Positions 60,804 through 64,000 of a DNA stretch of 64,000 nucleotides are shown here, piece by piece. Position 1 is the stretch's first letter. Each line of letters opens with the position of its first letter. The notes beneath the pieces were generated by a model. It saw only the letters and a list, made by a program, of their open reading frames with translations, did not search any database and was not told the DNA's origin. The stretch lies in contig NZ_MLFN01000008.1 of assembly GCF_002095315.1 (NCBI RefSeq), forward strand, positions 26,407 through 90,406. The letters are read 5' to 3'. The translations under genes were made by a program, and so were the position numbers. This stretch comes from Pantoea conspicua (lineage in GTDB: Bacteria > Pseudomonadota > Gammaproteobacteria > Enterobacterales > Enterobacteriaceae).

Positions 60804-60837
60804 GCGTTTACCCCTGTTTAAAAAGTTTGCTTGCAAT

Positions 60838-60855
60838 TATCTAGCGCGCTATCTA
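60838..60855. promoter_or_regulatory. Palindrome at the ohrR start region
   Basis: TAGCGCGCTA (60842-60851) is a perfect palindrome within TATCTAGCGCGCTATCTA, 16 bases before the ohrR ATG. A MarR-type operator would fit; it does not match the Bacillus OhrR box. Confidence 0.4.
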
Positions 60856-60866
60856 TATTGGGTCGT

Positions 60867-61331
60867 ATGAACAGTGATCAAGATGACAAAAAAGTGAAAA
60901 CGATGCCACTGTTGGTCGATCAGCAGCTCTGCTTTGCACTCTATTCCGCCAATCTGGCGATGAATAAGGTCTATCGCCAGCTGCTGACCCGACTCGACAT
61001 CACCTATCCGCAATATCTGGTGATGCTGGTGTTGTGGCAGAAGGACGATCTTACGGTTTCAGAGATTGGCGAGCAGCTTTTCCTGGATTCAGCCACCCTG
61101 ACGCCGCTGCTGAAGCGACTGGAGAGTGCGGGCCTGATTATGCGGCAGCGTACCCGACAGGATGAGCGTCAGGTCGCGGTCACGCTGACTGAGGCTGGCC
61201 GAACATTGCGCGGCAAGGCGGAATCTATTCCGGAAGCGGTCAAATGTGCCACCGCCTGTGACGATGATGCGCTGCGGGCGCTGAAAGGGCAACTGGATGA
61301 CTTGCGCGATAACCTGAACCGATCACGATAA
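60867..61331 (+). CDS. ohrR: Organic hydroperoxide sensor/repressor OhrR (MarR family)
   Basis: 154 residues. MarR winged helix ([28 protein letters not shown]). The peroxide-sensing cysteine lies in [19 protein letters not shown], as in Xanthomonas and Bacillus OhrR, and a further cysteine pair (CATAC) near the C-terminus could be the resolving partner. Start at ATG 60867; a second ATG at 60903 would also keep the sensor cysteine. It controls the ohr gene 95 bases downstream. Confidence 0.9.
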   Translation: MNSDQDDKKVKTMPLLVDQQLCFALYSANLAMNKVYRQLLTRLDITYPQYLVMLVLWQKDDLTVSEIGEQLFLDSATLTPLLKRLESAGLIMRQRTRQDERQVAVTLTEAGRTLRGKAESIPEAVKCATACDDDALRALKGQLDDLRDNLNRSR

Positions 61332-61426
61332 ATCTTACCGACGGGCGTACCGCGCCCGTTGAACCTCACCGCCTCATTACGGCCTTACAAGTAGTGAGCG
61401 ATTAAATAGCGTAACGGAGAAATATC

Positions 61427-61855
61427 ATGTCTTTAGAACAAGTGGTTTACCGCGCAAAAGCCAAAGCAACGGGTGGTCGTGATGGCCGTGCAACCTCCTC
61501 TGACGGTGTGCTGGACGTGAAGCTGGGCGTACCCAAAGAGATGGGCGGTGCCGGTGGTGAAGTCACGAACCCTGAGCAGCTGTTCGCAGCGGGCTACTCA
61601 GCCTGTTTCCTCGGCGCGATGAAATTTGTGGCGGGCCGCGACAAAATCGCGATGCCAAAAGAGGCCTGGATTGAAGGCGAAGTCGGCATTGGTCCGATTC
61701 CTGATGGCTTTGGCATCGAAGCGACCCTGAACATTCACCTGCCAGAGATGGATGAAGCGGAAGCGCAGAAGCTGGTTGATGCGGCACACATCGTTTGCCC
61801 GTACTCAAACGCAACCCGTAATAACATCGACGTGACGCTGAATATTATTCGCTAA
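61427..61855 (+). CDS. ohr: Organic hydroperoxide reductase Ohr
   Basis: 142 residues of the OsmC/Ohr family. Active-site cysteines are in [12 protein letters not shown] and [13 protein letters not shown]; the N-terminal strand [15 protein letters not shown] and the conserved Arg and Glu are present. It reduces organic and fatty-acid hydroperoxides using lipoylated protein. Confidence 0.95.
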   Translation: MSLEQVVYRAKAKATGGRDGRATSSDGVLDVKLGVPKEMGGAGGEVTNPEQLFAAGYSACFLGAMKFVAGRDKIAMPKEAWIEGEVGIGPIPDGFGIEATLNIHLPEMDEAEAQKLVDAAHIVCPYSNATRNNIDVTLNIIR

Positions 61856-61861
61856 ACGTGC

Positions 61862-62183
61862 AGCGGGCCGCTATGCCGGCCCGCTCTCTTCTCTGGCCTT
61901 CCGCAAGCCACGCCTGACCCGCCACTTTGCCCCGTTTGCCGTCCGGAATCGGACCGGCAGTATCGATTGCACAAAAAATGTGCTAATCGGCTCGACAAAG
62001 ATTATTTTCTGGTCTATCCACTGCTGCCATGTTTTACTGATCCACCTCGCGTTATAGCCCTTAAATCCGTTCAGAATTTTCCTTCATCTGTTCCGGTCCG
62101 CTTATTCAGCGAACTCTGCCGCGTTTCGGTAGTCACATTAAAGATTTAATAAAGCGCTTCATTTCGGGGAAACACCATTTTTC
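61862..62183 (+). terminator. Terminator-like hairpin after ohr, then eptB upstream region
   Basis: AGCGGGCC (61862-61869) and GGCCCGCT (61878-61885) form an eight-base-pair stem followed by CTCTTCTCT. The rest to 62183 has no gene. GAACTC (62111-62116) and GTCACA (62132-62137), 15 bases apart, weakly resemble a sigma-E promoter. Confidence 0.55.
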
Positions 62184-63875
62184 ATGAATTATATTAAAAC
62201 CTTAACGCAGCAAAAGTTGTCGCTCCTGCTTGCGCTCTATCTCGGTATATTATTGAATTTACCGATTTTTTATCGCCGTTTTGACGGTTTCCTGACGAAA
62301 TCGACGGTGACTAACTGGCTGACTGCCGTAACCGAAGTGGTGGCGATTGTTCTGCTGACTTTCTTCCTGATGCGGCTGCTGTCGCTGGGTGGCAAGTGGT
62401 TTTATCGCGTACTCGCCACGCTTATCGTGCTTATTTCTGTCGCCGCCGCCTATTACATGGCATTTTTTAACGTCGTGATTGGCTATGGCATTGTAGCGTC
62501 GGTGATGACCACCGATACCGATCTTTCCAAAGAAGTGATTGGCTACCATTTCATCCTGTGGATGGTGCTGGTCAGCGCACTGCCGCTGTTAATGATCTGG
62601 CGTAATAAACTGAGTATGACGCTGAATGAACAGCTGCGTACACCGGGTCAACGCCTGAAGCCCACCCTGATTATGCTGCTCTGCGTGGCGCTGGTCTGGC
62701 TGCCAATTCGGTTTTTCGACAAGCTGCAAAAGAATAATGAAGAGATCACCAATATCGATCTGCCGAGCTACGGTGGTGTGGTGGCGCACTCTTATCTGCC
62801 TTCGAACTGGCTTGCGGCGGTCGGACTGTTTGCCTGGACCCGCATGGATGAGTCGCTGAACAGCGAGGAACTGCTCGATCCGGCGAAAAAATTTACCTAC
62901 GTCGCGCCTGCCGGGCTGGACGACACTTATGTGGTGTTTGTGATTGGTGAAACCACCCGCTGGGATCACATGGGGATGCTGGGTTACGATCGCGATACCA
63001 CACCTAAACTGTCGAAAGAGAAAAACCTGGTGGCGTTCCGCGGTGAATCCTGCGATACCGCGACCAAGCTGTCGCTGCGCTGCATGTTCGTGCGTGAAGG
63101 CGGCACCATGGATAATCCTGGCCGTACGCTGAAAGAGCAGAACGTGTTTGCGGTGATGAAAGAGCTGGGCTTTACCTCGGAGCTGTTTGCGATGCAGAGC
63201 GAGGTCTGGTTCTACGACAACATCAACGCCAATAACTTTGCTTTCCGTGAGCAGATTGGTTCAGAGAAGCGTAACCAGGGCAAAGCGGTCGACGACATGC
63301 TGCTGGTGCCAGAGATGAAGGCGTCGCTGGATCGTTTCCCGAAAGGGAAGCATCTGGTGGTGCTGCATACCAAAGGTTCGCACTATCTCTATTCCCAGCG
63401 TTATCCGCGCAGTTTTGCGAAGTACCAGCCGGAATGTATGGGTGTGGATGAAACCTGCAGCAAGGCACAGTTGATTAATGCCTATGACAACTCGGTGCTC
63501 TATGTCGATAGTATGCTCGATAGCGTGCTGGATCAGCTACGTGATAAGAAGGCGATTGTCTTCTATGCCGCTGACCACGGTGAGTCGATCAGCGAAAACA
63601 TGCACCTGCATGGCACACCGCGTGAAATGGCGCCACCGGAGCAGTTCCGCGTGCCGATGATTGTGTGGGCGTCTGATAAATATCTGGCCGACAGCCAGAA
63701 CCGCAGCAACTTTGAGCGTCTTCAGGCGCAGCAGCGCGTCGGCAAAACCCATCGTCATGTGGAGTTGTTCGATACCATTCTCGGTTGTCTGGGGTATACC
63801 TCACCCGATGGCGGGATTAACCCGGCCAATAACTGGTGTCAGGCTCCAGCCACCAGCCCGGCGAAATCGCTGTAA
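62184..63875 (+). CDS. eptB: Kdo2-lipid A phosphoethanolamine 7''-transferase
   Basis: 563 residues. Five N-terminal membrane segments (about 10-165) are followed by a periplasmic alkaline-phosphatase-fold domain. The catalytic threonine is in VIGETTRWDHMGMLGY, and zinc-binding residues are in HTKGSHY and AADHGES. The N-terminus YIKTLTQQKLSLLLALYLG and C-terminal GCLGYTSPDGGIN align with E. coli EptB (YhjW) rather than EptA. It adds phosphoethanolamine to the outer Kdo of LPS, which lowers surface charge. Confidence 0.95.
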   Translation: MNYIKTLTQQKLSLLLALYLGILLNLPIFYRRFDGFLTKSTVTNWLTAVTEVVAIVLLTFFLMRLLSLGGKWFYRVLATLIVLISVAAAYYMAFFNVVIGYGIVASVMTTDTDLSKEVIGYHFILWMVLVSALPLLMIWRNKLSMTLNEQLRTPGQRLKPTLIMLLCVALVWLPIRFFDKLQKNNEEITNIDLPSYGGVVAHSYLPSNWLAAVGLFAWTRMDESLNSEELLDPAKKFTYVAPAGLDDTYVVFVIGETTRWDHMGMLGYDRDTTPKLSKEKNLVAFRGESCDTATKLSLRCMFVREGGTMDNPGRTLKEQNVFAVMKELGFTSELFAMQSEVWFYDNINANNFAFREQIGSEKRNQGKAVDDMLLVPEMKASLDRFPKGKHLVVLHTKGSHYLYSQRYPRSFAKYQPECMGVDETCSKAQLINAYDNSVLYVDSMLDSVLDQLRDKKAIVFYAADHGESISENMHLHGTPREMAPPEQFRVPMIVWASDKYLADSQNRSNFERLQAQQRVGKTHRHVELFDTILGCLGYTSPDGGINPANNWCQAPATSPAKSL

Positions 63876-63962
63876 TAACAACAGCGAAAGGGCGTGACGG
63901 AGGCTGGTTTGCCGCTAACCGCGTGCTTTCCAGGCGATCGGCGGTAAAAGCGCAAAAAGCGG

Positions 63963-63991
63963 TTGACGCTGATCGGGGGTCGCAGTAACAT
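63963..63991 (+). promoter_or_regulatory. Stable-RNA promoter at the right edge, probably for tRNA-Pro
   Basis: TTGACG (63963-63968) and TAACAT (63986-63991) are 17 bases apart, followed by a GC-rich discriminator GCGCCCC typical of stringently controlled tRNA genes. In E. coli proK follows eptB. The RNA itself lies beyond the window. Confidence 0.75.
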
Positions 63992-64000
63992 GCGCCCCCA

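Noticed and set aside
62111..62137. Sigma-E promoter of eptB
   Set aside because: Only a weak match in both elements; mentioned in the region note but not called as a feature.

Overview
The window is a chromosomal segment of an enterobacterium (order Enterobacterales). Gene order follows E. coli over long stretches: ibpA-yidQ-yidR-dgo-yidA-gyrB-recF-dnaN-dnaA-rpmH-rnpA-yidD-yidC-mnmE, wecH-glyQ-glyS, fdoGHI-fdhE/fdhD, mtlADR-yibL, and eptB followed by a stable-RNA promoter. Protein sequences are close to, but clearly distinct from, the E. coli ones. A lone IbpA with no IbpB and a cysteine-type FdoG point to the Erwiniaceae (Pantoea/Erwinia-like). The genus is an inference.

Layout. 1-1.7 kb: the end of avtA and a convergent MocR-type regulator. 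1.9-7.6 kb: a compact same-strand accessory cluster of a PP-loop ATPase, an ATP-grasp ligase (frameshifted), a class II glutamine amidotransferase/hydrolase, an Fe(II)/2-oxoglutarate oxygenase, a YbaK-type aminoacyl-tRNA deacylase and an EamA exporter. It looks like a small amino-acid or peptide antimetabolite pathway with its own immunity and export, divergent from the MocR regulator, and it is the best candidate for an undescribed system. 7.7-16.3 kb: ibpA with sigma-32 promoter and RNA thermometer, yidQ, yidR, the D-galactonate operon dgoRKAD plus an unrelated MFS transporter, yidA and a YhcH-family gene. 16.5-27.3 kb: the gyrB-recF-dnaN-dnaA block and divergent rpmH-rnpA-yidD-yidC-mnmE. 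Two ERIC-like hairpin repeats separate dnaN from recF, and recF carries an in-frame amber codon.

27.6-33.7 kb: a frameshifted solitary rutE, a phosphopantetheinyl transferase and an uncharacterised sugar locus (three xylose-isomerase-like TIM barrels and an MFS transporter) with a shared operator-like motif. 33.8-49.9 kb: adeP/yieH with a PurR-like site, wecH, glyQS, yibF, fdoGHI-fdhE, fdhD, a broken DeoR regulator and a class III aminotransferase. 50-64 kb: sodA, a VirK/YbjX protein, yibL, mtlRDA with four CRP-like boxes, yiaF, a gamma-glutamyltransferase homologue, yiaG, a small HD (p)ppGpp-hydrolase-like protein, ohrR/ohr, eptB, and a promoter that probably drives a tRNA just beyond the window.

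Five genes carry single-base lesions or look as if they do: ATP-grasp, dgo-linked MFS, recF, rutE and DeoR. All other long genes read through cleanly. Whether the lesions are real mutations or assembly errors cannot be decided from the sequence. No rRNA, complete tRNA, CRISPR array, insertion sequence or prophage was seen.
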